Assembly (NCBI RefSeq): GCF_900188155.1
Contig: NZ_FZOG01000003.1
Coordinates: 434,001-498,000 of the forward strand
Direction: 5' to 3'
DNA: 64,000 bases
DNA from: Pseudomonas segetis
Lineage (GTDB): Bacteria; Pseudomonadota; Gammaproteobacteria; Pseudomonadales; Pseudomonadaceae
This document shows, piece after piece, positions 8,890 to 20,671 of this stretch. The translations under genes and the position numbers were made by a program. The number at the start of each line of letters is the position of its first letter. The stretch's first letter is position 1. The notes below the pieces were generated by a model. The model was given only the letters and a program-made list of their open reading frames with translations, was not told the DNA's origin and did no database searches.

Positions 8890-9549
8890 TCAGGCCTGGG
8901 CCATCTCCAACACCCGATCTACCAGCTTGTAGATGCCGGAGGCGGCTTCGCTGATCGATTGGGCAAGCATGTAGGCTGGCGTTGTCACCAGCTTGCGCGT
9001 GGAGTCCTCAAACACCTCACTGACCTCGCATTCGTGATGTATGGCGCCCATGGCTGTCAGCGCGCTGGCGGTGTCCGGGTCGTTGCCTATGGTGCAGTTG
9101 ACACCTTCGCCGAAAAAACGCGCAGCCATGGCCGGGGCAATACACATCAGGCCGATGGGTTTTTTCGCCGCGACAAAGCTTTGCACGGCCTTCAATACAT
9201 CGGGTTGTACCTTGCAGTTGGCACCGGCAATGGCAAAGTCAGACAGGTTTTTCGCCGCGCCAAAACCACCAGGAATGATCAGGGCGTCGAAGTTGTCAGC
9301 GCTGAGTTCATGGACATTCTTGACTTCGCCACGGGCAATGCGCGCCGACTCAACCAGCACGTTACGGGTTTCACTGGTTTCGTCCCCCGTCAGGTGATCA
9401 ACCACATGCAGTTGCGGGATGTCCGGGGCGAAGCACTGAACCTGCGCGCCGCGTTGGTCGAGCCGCAACAAGGTGATTACGCTTTCATGGATTTCCGCGC
9501 CGTCATACACGCCGCACCCGGAAAGAATCACTGCTACTTTTTTATTCAT
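8890..9549 (-). CDS. elbB: ElbB, glyoxalase-like DJ-1/PfpI family protein
   Basis: 219-residue protein of the DJ-1/PfpI superfamily, ElbB branch. It opens with the strand MNKKVAVILSGCGVYDGAEIHE, has the acid-bearing loop IIPGGFGAAKNLSDFA and the nucleophile elbow GLMCIAPAMA, whose cysteine is the predicted catalytic residue. E. coli ElbB has weak glyoxalase activity and was linked to isoprenoid synthesis; its in vivo role is not settled. GAGTA just upstream of ATG 9549 on the minus strand is a plausible ribosome site. Complete length for the family. Confidence 0.92.
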   Translation of the reverse strand: MNKKVAVILSGCGVYDGAEIHESVITLLRLDQRGAQVQCFAPDIPQLHVVDHLTGDETSETRNVLVESARIARGEVKNVHELSADNFDALIIPGGFGAAKNLSDFAIAGANCKVQPDVLKAVQSFVAAKKPIGLMCIAPAMAARFFGEGVNCTIGNDPDTASALTAMGAIHHECEVSEVFEDSTRKLVTTPAYMLAQSISEAASGIYKLVDRVLEMAQA

Positions 9550-9886
9550 TGAGTACTCCTAATTGCGCTATGCCGGCAGGCACCATGGACGTTGTGTCTC
9601 AATGTGGGCCGGCGCCCCAAGGATTGATATTGATTGTATGGCGGGTGTTGCGGTGCCAGGCAAGCGCACTTGCTAGCTTTGACTCTGGTTCAGCCCAATT
9701 GTTGCATTTGGCCATGCCCGTCTCAATCAGCTCAATTGCCTATCTGCAAGTGTCCTGGCGCGGTTTGCCTGGCGTCATCCGCCACTGAATTTGGCTTGTT
9801 CGGCCGCGAACCAGGGACGTGCCTGGACTATGCTTTAACTTGCTTTGAGCGTAGCGCCAGAATAACCATAACGATACGGCTGAGAT
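9550..9886. other. elbB / fatty-acid hydroxylase divergent intergenic region
   Basis: 337 bases between two divergent genes. Short frames exist on the plus strand but have neither ribosome sites nor any recognisable protein pattern. I find no hairpin with a T run. Presumably it contains the two divergent promoters; TATGCT at 9829-9834 is one possible -10 element for the plus-strand gene. Confidence 0.4.
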
Positions 9887-11122
9887 ATGAATTACATCCT
9901 CTATGCAGTGCCATTCTTCTTTGTGCTGATCGCCCTTGAGCTATTGGCGGATAAATGGCGAGGCGTCAGGACCTATAACCTGTCTGATTCGATCAACAGC
10001 ATGAGCGCTGGAGTGCTGTCGACCACGGTTGGCTTGGTGACCAAGGTGGTTGGGCTGCTCACCTACACCCTTGCCTGGGAGCATTTTGGCCAGCTTGAAC
10101 TGGCGGCGGACAGCCTTTGGGTGTGGCTGTTTGCCTTTGTGATGTATGACTTTTGCTACTACTGGAACCATCGCCTGGGTCATGAGCGCAGCGTGCTCTG
10201 GGCTGCACATTCGGTGCATCACCAGAGCGAGGAGTACAACCTCACCACCGCTTTGCGCCAGACCAGCACGGGATTTATCTTCGGCTGGATCTTCTACCTG
10301 CCAATGGCGCTGGTCGGGGTGCCGCCAATGGTGTTCCTGGCGGTGGCTTCGCTGAATCTGCTTTATCAGTTCTGGGTGCACACGCGGCACATCCCCAAGC
10401 TGGGCTGGTTCGAGTGGGTTTTTATCACGCCATCCAACCACCGGGTCCACCACGCGCAAAACCAGATCTACATGGACCGTAACTACGGCGGGGTATTTAT
10501 CCTCTGGGACCGTTTGTTTGGTTCATTCCAGGAGGAGCTCGACGAGCATCCAGTGATATTTGGGGTGACCACGCCGCTGGCCAGTTGGAATCCATTGTGG
10601 GCCAATTTGCAGGTGTATGCGGCGCTGTGGCAAGACGCCAAGCGCACTTCATCCCCTTGGGACAAGCTACGCATATGGTTTATGCGCACTGGCTGGCGCC
10701 CGGCCGATGTGGCCGCCGCATACCCGCAAGCCAAGCCTGACCTGAGCCAGTTTGTGAAGTTCGATGTGCCGCTGAGCCTTTATCGCAAGGTCTATGCCGT
10801 ACTGCAATTTAGCCTTTACGTGCTCGGTGGTAGTTACCTCATGGCCAATGCCGGGCAACTGAGTGTGGCGGCGCTACTGGCTGGGTGCCTCTGGGTTGGC
10901 TTTGGCCTTTATTGCATTGGCATGTGGCTGGAGAACCGTGACTGGGCGACGCGCATTGAACTGCTGAGGCTGGTGCTCAATCTGCCACTGCTATGGTTGG
11001 CGGACTTGCAAGGTATGGTCCATATGAATGGCCTGGCCTGGCTGCTCCTGGCGGTCTACAGCGCCATGAGTTGTGTGGCACTGGTGGCTGAGCGGCGGGG
11101 CAATCAACCGGTCGCGGCTTGA
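9887..11122 (+). CDS. Sterol desaturase/fatty acid hydroxylase family membrane protein
   Basis: 411-residue integral membrane di-iron protein. Two N-terminal helices precede the histidine clusters that define the family: HRLGH, HSVHH, HTRHI and NHRVHH in order (residues about 94 to 190). Three or four more hydrophobic helices follow residue 300. The arrangement, with a long extra C-terminal membrane part, resembles the alkylglycerol monooxygenase-like (TMEM195) branch rather than true sterol desaturases. Such enzymes use O2 to hydroxylate or desaturate lipids; the substrate here is unknown. ATG 9887 has the weak upstream site GAGAT. It is convergent with the DedA gene (15 bases between stops). 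Confidence 0.87.
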   Translation: MNYILYAVPFFFVLIALELLADKWRGVRTYNLSDSINSMSAGVLSTTVGLVTKVVGLLTYTLAWEHFGQLELAADSLWVWLFAFVMYDFCYYWNHRLGHERSVLWAAHSVHHQSEEYNLTTALRQTSTGFIFGWIFYLPMALVGVPPMVFLAVASLNLLYQFWVHTRHIPKLGWFEWVFITPSNHRVHHAQNQIYMDRNYGGVFILWDRLFGSFQEELDEHPVIFGVTTPLASWNPLWANLQVYAALWQDAKRTSSPWDKLRIWFMRTGWRPADVAAAYPQAKPDLSQFVKFDVPLSLYRKVYAVLQFSLYVLGGSYLMANAGQLSVAALLAGCLWVGFGLYCIGMWLENRDWATRIELLRLVLNLPLLWLADLQGMVHMNGLAWLLLAVYSAMSCVALVAERRGNQPVAA

Positions 11123-11137
11123 ATTGAGTGCTGTGGA

Positions 11138-11734
11138 TCAGTTGTTTGAATGATCTTCGCCAGTGACTTGGGCCTGTGCTGGCTTATTGCGTGCCTTGCG
11201 CAGTCGGTACAACCACAGGCCCAAGCCGAGCACGGCGAGAGTTCCCAACACATAGAACTCATAGCGGCGCAGATCGCCGAGCACCGACTGCAACGCACTG
11301 CCCAGGTGATATGCCGCGTAGCTGATGCCTATGGACCAGACCGCGACGGCAATGCTGTCCAGCAATAGATAGCGTCGCCATGAGTAACCGGTCATGCCAA
11401 TGGCGATCGGCATGACCATGCGCATGCCATAGATGAAGCGAAAACACAAAACCCACAGATCTGTGTTGCGTCGTAAATGATGCAGGGCTTTGTCGCCCGC
11501 TGCCTGCCAGCTGGGTTTCTTTGCCAGAATCCGGCGACCGTGCCGACGGCCGAGGAAGTACCACCATTGGTCAGTCGCCAAGGTGCCGCAGAACGCAAAA
11601 AACGCCACCCACTCAATCTTCAGGTAGCCTTGCAGGGCAAAATACGCGCCGAGCAGTACCGTGGCCTCGCCTTCGACAAAGGTGCCCAGAACCAGCGCGA
11701 GATAACCGAATTGATGGAGCAGGTTTTCAAACAT
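11138..11734 (-). CDS. DedA family (VTT domain) membrane protein
   Basis: 198-residue inner-membrane protein. Family motifs are present: an E-G acidic pair after the first helix (LGTFVEGEATVLLGAY), the re-entrant loop region FCGTLATDQWWYFLGRRHGR, and the basic FRFIYGMRMVMPIAIGMTGYSWRRYLLLD segment with conserved Arg and Gly. DedA proteins are linked to membrane potential, lipid carrier recycling (undecaprenyl phosphate) and stress resistance. Five or six membrane segments are visible. The ATG at 11734 begins MFENLLHQFGYLALVLG, as is usual. About 260 bases separate it from hemB, which is divergent. Confidence 0.88.
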   Translation of the reverse strand: MFENLLHQFGYLALVLGTFVEGEATVLLGAYFALQGYLKIEWVAFFAFCGTLATDQWWYFLGRRHGRRILAKKPSWQAAGDKALHHLRRNTDLWVLCFRFIYGMRMVMPIAIGMTGYSWRRYLLLDSIAVAVWSIGISYAAYHLGSALQSVLGDLRRYEFYVLGTLAVLGLGLWLYRLRKARNKPAQAQVTGEDHSNN

Positions 11735-11929
11735 CCAGGTGCCTCAGGCATGAAGCCGTATAGATTACTCCTTCCATTGACCCTGTGCTCGACGGCGCGT
11801 TGCTGGAGGGTCACAATAATCCGCTTGATTGATGGCCGGGACCTGCCAAGCCCGGTTTGACAGGCTCGATACCGCTGCCGTGTCGCCAAGTGCGACGCGC
11901 AGTCGCAGCTCGCTGAAGACTGTCATTAA

Positions 11930-13006
<1,077 letters not shown>

Positions 13007-13023
13007 TCCCCAGGAACCCCGTA

Positions 13024-15228
13024 ATGAACACCGAAGGATTGACTGAATTGCAAACCGAAGCGCCAGCGGCTCAAACGCCGGTAGAAGTTGTTGAGACGCC
13101 ACCTGCGGCTGTTGTTGCAGAGGCCCATCCAGCTCCGCCAATGGTGGTGCCGAGCCTGGATGACAGCAGCCTGTACATCCATCGCGAGCTGTCGCAGCTG
13201 CAATTCAATATCCGTGTGCTTGAGCAGGCGCTGGATGAGTCATACCCATTGCTGGAGCGCCTGAAGTTCCTGCTGATTTTCTCCAGCAATCTGGATGAAT
13301 TCTTCGAGATTCGTGTTGCGGGCCTGAAAAAACAGATCACTTTTGCCCGTGAGCAGGCGGCTGCCGATGGCTTGCAGCCGCATCAAGCCTTGGCACGTAT
13401 TTCTGAGCTGGTGCATGAGCAAGTCACGCGCCAGTACAGCATTTTGAATGAAACGCTGTTGCCGGCACTGGAAAAGCACAATGTACGCTTTATCCGTCGT
13501 CGGCACTGGAACACCAAGATCAAGGCCTGGGTACGGCGCTATTTCCGCGATGAAATTGCGCCGATTATTACCCCGATCGGGCTCGATCCCACGCACCCCT
13601 TTCCGTTGTTGGTCAACAAGAGCCTGAACTTTATCGTCGAGCTTGAAGGCGTTGATGCCTTCGGTCGCGACTCGGGTCTGGCGATTATTCCTGCCCCACG
13701 CTTGCTGCCACGCATTATCCGCGTGCCGGAAGAAGTGGGCGGCGCGGGCGATAACTACGTGTTTCTGTCCTCGATGATCCACGCCCATGCCGATGACTTG
13801 TTCGTGGGCATGAAGGTCAAGGGTTGCTATCAGTTCCGTCTCACCCGTAACGCTGACCTGTCGGTGGATACCGAGGATGTCGAAGACCTGGCGCGCGCCT
13901 TGCGCGGCGAGTTGTTCTCGCGTCGTTATGGTGATGCGGTGCGCCTTGAGGTGGTCGATACCTGCCCGAAAAACCTCAGCGACTATTTGCTCAAGCAGTT
14001 CGGCCTGGCCGAGAGCGAGTTGTACCGTGTCGGCGGCCCGGTAAACCTGACGCGACTGTTCAGCGTCACTGGCCTGGAAAGCCATCCGGAGCTGCAATAC
14101 ACGCCCTTTACCCCGGTTATTCCCAAGTTGCTGCAAAACAGCGACAACATCTTCAGCGTTATCAGCAAGCAAGATATTTTGCTCTTGCATCCGTTCGAGT
14201 CGTTTACACCTGTGGTCGATCTGCTGCGCCAGGCCGCCAAGGACCCGCACGTTCTGGCGATCAAGCAAACCCTGTATCGCTCGGGGGCCAACTCGGAAAT
14301 CGTCGATGCCCTGGTTGAAGCGGCGCGTAACGGTAAGGAGGTGACTGCGGTCATCGAGCTGCGCGCACGCTTTGATGAGGAGTCCAACCTGCAACTGGCG
14401 AGTCGCTTGCAGGCTGCGGGCGCTGTGGTTATCTACGGCGTTGTCGGATTCAAGACGCACGCCAAGATGATGCTGATCCTGCGCCGTGAAAGTGGCGATA
14501 TCGTGCGCTATGCGCATATGGGGACAGGTAACTACCACGCCGGCAATGCCCGTCTCTATACCGATTACAGCCTGCTGACGGCCGACGTAGCCCTGTGTGA
14601 AGACGTCTCGAAAATGTTCAGCCAGTTGATCGGCATGGGTAAAACCCTGCGCATGAAGAAGTTGCTGCATGCGCCCTTTACCCTGAAAAAAACCTTGCTC
14701 GACATGATCGCCAAAGAGACCTTGCTGGCCACTGAAGGCAAGCCTGCGCACATCATGGCCAAGTTCAACTCACTGACTGATCCGAAGATTATTCGTGCCC
14801 TGTACAAAGCCAGTCAGAGCGGGGTCAAGATTGATCTGGTGGTGCGCGGCATGTGCTGCCTGCGTCCGGGTATTCCGGGTGTGTCGCACAACATCCAGGT
14901 ACGCTCGATTATCGGGCGCTTCCTTGAGCACACGCGGGTGTTCTACTTCCTCAATGAGGGCGAAGAGAAAATCTACCTGTCGAGTGCCGACTGGATGGAG
15001 CGCAACCTCGATAAGCGCGTGGAAACAGCGTTCCCGGTCGAGGGCAAGAAGCTGATCATGCGGGTCAAGAAAGAGCTGGAGATGTACCTCAGCGACAATA
15101 CCCACAGCTGGGTACTGCAGCCTGACGGCCGCTACCTGCAAAGCAGCCCCACTGGCAACCAGAACCCACGCAGTGCGCAGGCCGGGTTGCTTGAGAAGCT
15201 GACAGTACCGCTGGTTAGCGCACGCTGA
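13024..15228 (+). CDS. ppk: Polyphosphate kinase 1
   Basis: 734 residues; reversibly transfers the gamma-phosphate of ATP to inorganic polyphosphate. PPK1 domains are in order: N-terminal helical domain with [14 protein letters not shown] and FFEIRVAGL, head domain, and two phospholipase-D-like catalytic domains. H479 in [11 protein letters not shown] is the expected autophosphorylated histidine and H636 in EHTRVFYF the second catalytic histidine; [15 protein letters not shown] and ARFDEESN are also conserved. The first 45 residues are Ala/Glu/Pro rich and variable. The 3' end overlaps the convergent ppx gene by 14 bases, so the two opposing polyphosphate enzymes share terminal DNA. Confidence 0.97.
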   Translation: MNTEGLTELQTEAPAAQTPVEVVETPPAAVVAEAHPAPPMVVPSLDDSSLYIHRELSQLQFNIRVLEQALDESYPLLERLKFLLIFSSNLDEFFEIRVAGLKKQITFAREQAAADGLQPHQALARISELVHEQVTRQYSILNETLLPALEKHNVRFIRRRHWNTKIKAWVRRYFRDEIAPIITPIGLDPTHPFPLLVNKSLNFIVELEGVDAFGRDSGLAIIPAPRLLPRIIRVPEEVGGAGDNYVFLSSMIHAHADDLFVGMKVKGCYQFRLTRNADLSVDTEDVEDLARALRGELFSRRYGDAVRLEVVDTCPKNLSDYLLKQFGLAESELYRVGGPVNLTRLFSVTGLESHPELQYTPFTPVIPKLLQNSDNIFSVISKQDILLLHPFESFTPVVDLLRQAAKDPHVLAIKQTLYRSGANSEIVDALVEAARNGKEVTAVIELRARFDEESNLQLASRLQAAGAVVIYGVVGFKTHAKMMLILRRESGDIVRYAHMGTGNYHAGNARLYTDYSLLTADVALCEDVSKMFSQLIGMGKTLRMKKLLHAPFTLKKTLLDMIAKETLLATEGKPAHIMAKFNSLTDPKIIRALYKASQSGVKIDLVVRGMCCLRPGIPGVSHNIQVRSIIGRFLEHTRVFYFLNEGEEKIYLSSADWMERNLDKRVETAFPVEGKKLIMRVKKELEMYLSDNTHSWVLQPDGRYLQSSPTGNQNPRSAQAGLLEKLTVPLVSAR

Positions 15229-16717
15229 GCTCAATGCCGACGCGCTTGAGCCATTCGGCTTCCTGGGTGAAGTCAGCCTGAGTCAAGGGGTTGGCTTCAA
15301 GCCAGCCATCGGGGAAGCGGTATTCAAGGCTCTGCCCGGAGGCGTTTAGCTCCACCTTGGGCATTTCCTGGGTGCTGCGGATGTGGTGGAACAAGATCGC
15401 GAAGCGCAGCAGTATGCACAGGCGAATCAGCTTGACGCCTTCTTTGCCGAACTCAGCGAGTTTGTCCTTGGGAATGTTGCGTCTGTGGCCGCGTACCAGC
15501 AAAGCCAGCATTTGCTGGTCGATGCGGGAGAAACCGGCCAGGTCCGAATGCTCGACCAGGTAGGCGCCATGCTTGTGGTACTGATAGTGGGCAATGTCCA
15601 GGCCCAGCTCGTGGACGCGTGCGGCCCAGCAGAGTAACTCCTTGTGCCAATCCTCTTTTAGCGACCAGGCCTTTTCAACCTGGCTCAACGCCTCAAGGGC
15701 CTTGGACTCGACACGGGCGGCTTGCTCAAGGTCGACGTGATAGCGTTCCATCAGTGCGCTCAGGGTGCGCTCGCGGACATCTTCATGCTGATGGCGGCCG
15801 AGCAGGTCATAGAGCACGCCTTCACGCAATGCACCCTCTGAATGCGTCATGCGGCTCAATTCGCAAGCATCGAAGATGGCTTCCATTATTGCCAGGCCAG
15901 CCGGGAAGATGCCGCGACGATCCACCTTGATCCCATCGAGATCAAGCTTGTCAACGTCGCCAAGCTTGAGCACCTTGCGCTTGAGCCAGGCCAGCCCTTC
16001 GCTGTTGACTTCGCCCTTGCCCAGGCCCGCTGCCTGGATAGTCAAGCCAATTGCCTTGATAGTGCCAGAGGCGCCTACGGCCTCCTCCCAGCCGATGCGG
16101 CGCAGGGAGTGCTCGATCCCCATCAACTCAAGGCGAGCAGCTGTATAAGCCTGGGCATAACGCGCCTGGCTAATCTTGCCGTCCTTGAAGAAGCGCTGGG
16201 TATAACTCACGCAGCCCATCTGCAGGCTTTCTCGCAGCAGCGGTTCAAAGCGTTTGCCGATGATGAATTCAGTGCTGCCGCCACCAATGTCGGCAACCAG
16301 GCGCTTGCCAGGTGTGTCGGCGATGCTGTGCGACACGCCAAGGTAGATCAACCGGGCTTCTTCGCGCCCGGAAATAACCTCAACCGGATGGCCCAGTACC
16401 TCTTCGGCGCGTTGGATAAATTCTGCGCTATTGCGTGCTTCGCGCAGGGCATTGGTGCCAACGATGCGCACCGCTCCCTGGGGCAGGCTTGCGGTGAGTT
16501 GGGCAAAGCGTCGCAGGCAATCGATACCACGCTGCATGGCCTCGTCATTGAGGATGCGTTCTTCGTTGATTCCCGCGGCAAGTTGCACCTTGTCGCCAAG
16601 GCGCTCAAGGATACGAATCTCGCCATGATCGGCTTTGGCTAACACCATATGGAAGCTGTTTGAGCCAAGGTCGATAGCGGCAATCAATGGGAATGACTCG
16701 TTAGCGTTTTCTGGCAT
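15215..16717 (-). CDS. ppx: Exopolyphosphatase (Ppx/GppA family)
   Basis: 500 residues; hydrolyses polyphosphate processively, opposing the Ppk next door. The actin-like ATPase-fold motifs are present: [15 protein letters not shown] near the N-terminus and [12 protein letters not shown] at about residue 140, followed by a C-terminal HD-like helical domain ([23 protein letters not shown]). I choose ATG 16717 ([18 protein letters not shown]), which gives the usual Pseudomonas length; a longer frame from 16750 adds 11 residues without a ribosome site. Its last codons overlap the end of ppk on the opposite strand. Confidence 0.95.
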   Translation of the reverse strand: MPENANESFPLIAAIDLGSNSFHMVLAKADHGEIRILERLGDKVQLAAGINEERILNDEAMQRGIDCLRRFAQLTASLPQGAVRIVGTNALREARNSAEFIQRAEEVLGHPVEVISGREEARLIYLGVSHSIADTPGKRLVADIGGGSTEFIIGKRFEPLLRESLQMGCVSYTQRFFKDGKISQARYAQAYTAARLELMGIEHSLRRIGWEEAVGASGTIKAIGLTIQAAGLGKGEVNSEGLAWLKRKVLKLGDVDKLDLDGIKVDRRGIFPAGLAIMEAIFDACELSRMTHSEGALREGVLYDLLGRHQHEDVRERTLSALMERYHVDLEQAARVESKALEALSQVEKAWSLKEDWHKELLCWAARVHELGLDIAHYQYHKHGAYLVEHSDLAGFSRIDQQMLALLVRGHRRNIPKDKLAEFGKEGVKLIRLCILLRFAILFHHIRSTQEMPKVELNASGQSLEYRFPDGWLEANPLTQADFTQEAEWLKRVGIELSVR

Positions 16718-17074
16718 GGCATGTGAGGTCTCGATGCTTAACTTGGTCATCGTGCCACGATCAATCGGTCACGCCAACGACTAGCAGCCAGCAACAAGTA
16801 TTTTTGCAGTTCAATAAGGGGCTTGAGCCCAAGCAGGCAGAGGCCGGCCGAAGGCCTTCGGTTGCATCTGAATAAATCTTTACAAGTCGCGCAAGCGCCT
16901 TGGCACCAGGCAGTGTTTTTTTACGCTGGCAGTGCCGCAGCCAGGCTTTGCAGCCGGTACGATACGGAAATTGTATTGAGTTATTGAAAAACGCAATTGT
17001 GCTTTTCTGGCTGTGACCGCAAAGCCGCGCTATGATGTCTGCCAATTTTGTTGCTTCCGAACACGGAGATTTCC
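16718..17074. promoter_or_regulatory. ppx-trxA divergent intergenic region
   Basis: 357 bases without a gene. TATGAT at 17031-17036 is a good -10 element for trxA; the matching -35 is poor. The ribosome site CGGAG (17063-17067) precedes trxA. A small hairpin, GGGCT/AGCCC around 16820-16831, lies in the ppx-proximal half. No small RNA can be claimed from sequence alone. Confidence 0.45.
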
Positions 17075-17401
17075 ATGAGCGAATTCATCACCAACGTCAG
17101 CGACGCAAGCTTTGACCAGGAAGTTATCCAGGCCGAAGGCGCTATTCTGGTCGATTACTGGGCTGAATGGTGTGGCCCGTGCAAAATGATTGCGCCGGTT
17201 CTTGACGAGATTGCCCAGACTTACCAGGGCAAGCTGAAAGTCTGCAAACTGAACATCGACGAAAACCAGGAAACCCCGCCAAAGTATGGTGTTCGTGGTA
17301 TCCCAACGCTGATGCTGTTCAAGAACGGCAATGTTGAGGCGACCAAGGTCGGCGCACTGTCGAAGTCGCAACTGACCGCATTCCTAGACAGCAATATCTA
17401 A
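17075..17401 (+). CDS. trxA: Thioredoxin 1
   Basis: 108-residue thioredoxin that reduces protein disulfides in the cytosol, supplying ribonucleotide reductase and other enzymes. The active site W32-C33-G34-P35-C36 and the cis-proline loop RGIPTLMLF are visible. Start ATG 17075 ([13 protein letters not shown]) has a clear GGAG site at 17064-17067; a nine-codon upstream extension is not needed. A strong intrinsic terminator follows at once, so it is a single-gene unit between ppx and rho, the usual location in pseudomonads. Confidence 0.97.
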   Translation: MSEFITNVSDASFDQEVIQAEGAILVDYWAEWCGPCKMIAPVLDEIAQTYQGKLKVCKLNIDENQETPPKYGVRGIPTLMLFKNGNVEATKVGALSKSQLTAFLDSNI

Positions 17402-17416
17402 GCTGTTTTGCGAGCA

Positions 17417-17442
17417 AGCCCCGAAATATCGGGGCTTTTTTG
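17417..17442 (+). terminator. Intrinsic terminator of trxA
   Basis: AGCCCCGA (17417-17424), loop AATA, TCGGGGCT (17429-17436), then a run of five further T. It lies 16 bases after the trxA stop codon. Confidence 0.93.
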
Positions 17443-17634
17443 TGTTTTAAGGCTAGACGTGCGCGTTTGCACGATGTTACATTCGGCCTCGCTGTATTTC
17501 CTATACAGCCCCCTGCATAGCCGTCGCCGACGCATTCCTTTTTGAATCACTTCGCGATCCAGTCGCCTTCAGTGCGGCGCGGCCTCCCAAGCTAATAGCT
17601 TATTTTCCCTCCTCACAATGATTACGTCATTCCT
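17443..17634 (+). promoter_or_regulatory. rho leader
   Basis: About 190 bases between the trxA terminator and rho. A hairpin forms from GCTGTAT (17491-17497) and ATACAGC (17503-17509). The last 50 bases are rich in pyrimidines and poor in G, ending CGTCATTCCT directly before the ATG, with no clear ribosome site. Rho represses its own gene through leader sites in enteric bacteria; a comparable autogenous control here is inference. Confidence 0.45.
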
Positions 17635-18894
17635 ATGAATCTGACCGAACTCAAGCAAAAGCCGATCACTGAACTGCTCGAAATGGCCGAACAGATGGGC
17701 ATAGACAACATGGCCCGCTCGCGCAAGCAGGACGTGATTTTCTCGCTACTGAAACGACATTCCAAAGGCGGCGAAGAAATTTCCGGTGATGGCGTGCTGG
17801 AGATTCTCCAGGACGGTTTCGGCTTTCTCCGCTCTGCTGATGCCTCGTATCTCGCTGGCCCAGACGATATCTATGTCTCGCCAAGCCAGATTCGCCGCTT
17901 CAACTTGCGCACTGGCGATACCATCGTCGGTAAAATCCGCCCGCCCAAAGAAGGCGAGCGCTACTTCGCACTGCTCAAGGTCGATACGATCAACTACGAT
18001 CGCCCAGAGAACGCGAAGAACAAAATTCTGTTCGAAAACCTGACGCCGCTGTTTCCCAACAAGCGCCTGGTCATGGAAGCCGGTAACGGTTCCACCGAGG
18101 ACATCACCGGTCGCGTTATCGACTTGTGCGCCCCTATTGGCAAGGGCCAGCGTGGCCTGATCGTCGCACCGCCAAAAGCGGGCAAGACCATCATGCTGCA
18201 GAACATTGCCAGCAACATCACGCGTAACAACCCCGAGTGCCACCTGATCGTCCTGCTGATCGACGAGCGCCCGGAAGAAGTGACTGAAATGCAGCGCACG
18301 GTGCGCGGCGAAGTGGTTGCTTCGACCTTCGATGAGCCGCCAACCCGCCACGTGCAGGTTGCTGAAATGGTGATCGAGAAGGCCAAGCGTCTGGTTGAGC
18401 ACAAGAAAGACGTGGTCATCCTGCTCGACTCCATCACTCGCCTGGCGCGTGCCTACAACACCGTAATTCCAAGCTCTGGCAAGGTATTGACCGGTGGTGT
18501 CGATGCCCATGCCCTGGAGAAGCCCAAGCGCTTCTTCGGCGCTGCGCGTAACATCGAAGAAGGCGGCTCGCTGACCATCCTCGCCACCGCGCTGGTTGAA
18601 ACCGGTTCGAAGATGGATGAAGTGATTTACGAAGAATTCAAAGGTACCGGCAACATGGAGCTGCCTTTGGATCGCCGTATCGCTGAAAAGCGCGTTTTCC
18701 CTGCGATCAATATCAACCGCTCCGGCACCCGCCGTGAAGAGTTGCTGACCGCCGAAGACGAGCTGCAGCGCATCTGGATTCTGCGTAAGTTGCTGCACCC
18801 GATGGATGAGATTGCCGCCATTGAATTCTTGATCGACAAGCTTAAAGCGACCAAGACCAATGACGAGTTCTTCATGTCCATGAAGCGTAAGTGA
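17635..18894 (+). CDS. rho: Transcription termination factor Rho
   Basis: 419 residues, the exact length of E. coli Rho. N-terminal Rho-N helical domain ([22 protein letters not shown]), cold-shock-like RNA-binding domain ([36 protein letters not shown]), and RecA-type ATPase with P-loop PPKAGKT near residue 180, Walker [18 protein letters not shown]-loop [11 protein letters not shown] and R-loop region. It forms a hexameric helicase that ends transcription of untranslated RNA. It lies between trxA and ubiD in the conserved order. The ATG has no obvious Shine-Dalgarno site, which would fit low or controlled translation. Confidence 0.98.
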   Translation: MNLTELKQKPITELLEMAEQMGIDNMARSRKQDVIFSLLKRHSKGGEEISGDGVLEILQDGFGFLRSADASYLAGPDDIYVSPSQIRRFNLRTGDTIVGKIRPPKEGERYFALLKVDTINYDRPENAKNKILFENLTPLFPNKRLVMEAGNGSTEDITGRVIDLCAPIGKGQRGLIVAPPKAGKTIMLQNIASNITRNNPECHLIVLLIDERPEEVTEMQRTVRGEVVASTFDEPPTRHVQVAEMVIEKAKRLVEHKKDVVILLDSITRLARAYNTVIPSSGKVLTGGVDAHALEKPKRFFGAARNIEEGGSLTILATALVETGSKMDEVIYEEFKGTGNMELPLDRRIAEKRVFPAININRSGTRREELLTAEDELQRIWILRKLLHPMDEIAAIEFLIDKLKATKTNDEFFMSMKRK

Positions 18895-19061
18895 TTGGTT
18901 TGCGGCCGTGTGTGCTGCGGTGATGCTGCGTTAGCAATTACCTCGGCCGCTCGTACACTGCGCGGCCTCGGTAATTTCTGCCTTGCCTGACCTTTGCGTA
19001 CGCAGTCGCGGTTTGCGGTGAGTCGTACTTAGATCAAGTGACTTATTGCGTTCCAAGATTT

Positions 19062-19101
19062 CACAAAAGCCGGGTAATCAGTACTGATCCCGGCTTTTGT
19101 G
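19062..19101. terminator. Bidirectional-looking hairpin after rho
   Basis: CACAAAAGCCGGG (19062-19074) pairs perfectly with CCCGGCTTTTGTG (19089-19101); the loop itself is the palindrome ATCAGTACTGAT. T-rich DNA follows on the plus strand and A-rich precedes. It lies about 170 bases after rho, so probably marks the end of rho transcription ahead of ubiD. Confidence 0.8.
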
Positions 19102-19191
19102 TTTGTGTGAATTGGCTTTTGGCCTTCTGAATAACCCAGCGGGGCGTTAAACTTTGCGCTTCGACGGCTCTGCCTGACACGAGGCTCCTGC

Positions 19192-20658
19192 ATGCAGTAT
19201 CGCGACTTGCGCGACTTTATCAGCGGCTTGGAAAAGCGCGGCGAACTCAAGCGTATCCAGGCTCCGGTTTCCCCGGTGCTGGAAATGACTGAAATTTGTG
19301 ACCGTACCCTGCGCAAGGCCGGGCCTGCGTTGTTGTTCGAGAACCCGACCGGGTTCGATATGCCGGTGCTCGGCAACCTGTTTGGTACGCCACAGCGCGT
19401 CGCCCTGGGCATGGGGGCCGAGGCCGTCAGCGAGCTGCGTGAAATTGGCAAGCTGCTCGCGTTCCTCAAGGAGCCGGAGCCACCCAAGGGCCTGAAAGAT
19501 GCCTGGGACAAGCTGCCGATCTACCGCAAGGTACTGTCGATGGCGCCCAAGGTGCTCAAGGATGCGCCGTGCCAGGAAGTGATCGAGGAAGGCGATGACG
19601 TCGACTTGAGCAAGCTGCCGGTGCAGACCTGCTGGCCAGGCGATGTTGGCCCGCTGATCACCTGGGGCCTGACCATTACCAAGGGGCCGAATAAAGAGCG
19701 CCAGAACCTGGGCATCTACCGCCAGCAAGTCATTGGCCGCAACAAGGTCATTATGCGTTGGCTCAGCCATCGCGGTGGTGCCCTGGATTTTCGCGAGTGG
19801 TGCCAGAAATACCCGGATCGTCCCTATCCGGTAGCAGTTGCCTTGGGGGCTGACCCCGCGACCATTCTTGGCGCCGTGACACCGGTTCCGGACAGTTTGT
19901 CCGAATACGCCTTTGCCGGCTTGTTGCGCGGTAACAAGACCGAGCTGGTCAAGGCCCGTGGCAGCGATCTGCAGGTGCCGGCCAGTGCTGAAATCGTGCT
20001 TGAAGGGGTGATCCATCCCGGCGAGATGGCCGATGAAGGCCCCTATGGCGATCACACCGGTTATTACAACGAGGTCGATCGTTTCCCGGTGTTTACGGTG
20101 GAGCGCATCACCCGGCGGCAAAAGCCGATCTATCACAGCACCTATACCGGTCGACCACCTGATGAGCCGGCGATCCTGGGCGTGGCGCTCAATGAAGTAT
20201 TTGTGCCTATCCTGCAAAAGCAGTTTCCGGAAATCACCGATTTCTACCTGCCGCCCGAAGGCTGTTCCTACCGCATGGCGGTGGTGACCATGAAAAAGCA
20301 GTATCCGGGCCATGCCAAGCGCGTAATGCTGGGTGTCTGGTCGTTTTTGCGCCAGTTCATGTACACCAAGTTCGTTATCGTCACCGATGATGACGTCAAT
20401 GCCCGTGACTGGAACGATGTAATCTGGGCAATAACCACGCGTATGGATCCGGCACGGGATACCGTAATGATCGAGAACACACCGATCGATTACCTGGACT
20501 TCGCCTCGCCCGTTTCGGGCTTGGGGTCGAAGATGGGCCTGGATGCAACCAACAAATGGCCGGGCGAGACCACGCGCGAGTGGGGCAGGGCGATCGTCCA
20601 GGATGATGCCGTCAAGCGTAAGGTTGATGACATGTGGGCCGAGTTAGGGATTGATTGA
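19192..20658 (+). CDS. ubiD: UbiD, 4-hydroxy-3-polyprenylbenzoate decarboxylase
   Basis: 488 residues; prenyl-FMN-dependent decarboxylase of ubiquinone synthesis. Family motifs: [22 protein letters not shown] at the N-terminus, [19 protein letters not shown], the prFMN-binding stretch [21 protein letters not shown], and the acid-rich [12 protein letters not shown] segment with a catalytic Glu. Full length. Its cofactor is made by UbiX, which is not in this window. The last bases overlap possible upstream starts of the downstream reductase, so the two are probably one operon, as in other pseudomonads. Confidence 0.96.
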   Translation: MQYRDLRDFISGLEKRGELKRIQAPVSPVLEMTEICDRTLRKAGPALLFENPTGFDMPVLGNLFGTPQRVALGMGAEAVSELREIGKLLAFLKEPEPPKGLKDAWDKLPIYRKVLSMAPKVLKDAPCQEVIEEGDDVDLSKLPVQTCWPGDVGPLITWGLTITKGPNKERQNLGIYRQQVIGRNKVIMRWLSHRGGALDFREWCQKYPDRPYPVAVALGADPATILGAVTPVPDSLSEYAFAGLLRGNKTELVKARGSDLQVPASAEIVLEGVIHPGEMADEGPYGDHTGYYNEVDRFPVFTVERITRRQKPIYHSTYTGRPPDEPAILGVALNEVFVPILQKQFPEITDFYLPPEGCSYRMAVVTMKKQYPGHAKRVMLGVWSFLRQFMYTKFVIVTDDDVNARDWNDVIWAITTRMDPARDTVMIENTPIDYLDFASPVSGLGSKMGLDATNKWPGETTREWGRAIVQDDAVKRKVDDMWAELGID

Positions 20659-20671
20659 TGTGGGCCAGGTT

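Noticed and set aside
13240..14751. 503-residue frame opposite ppk
   Set aside because: Arises from codon bias on the sense strand of a well-conserved gene; no domain pattern and no ribosome site.
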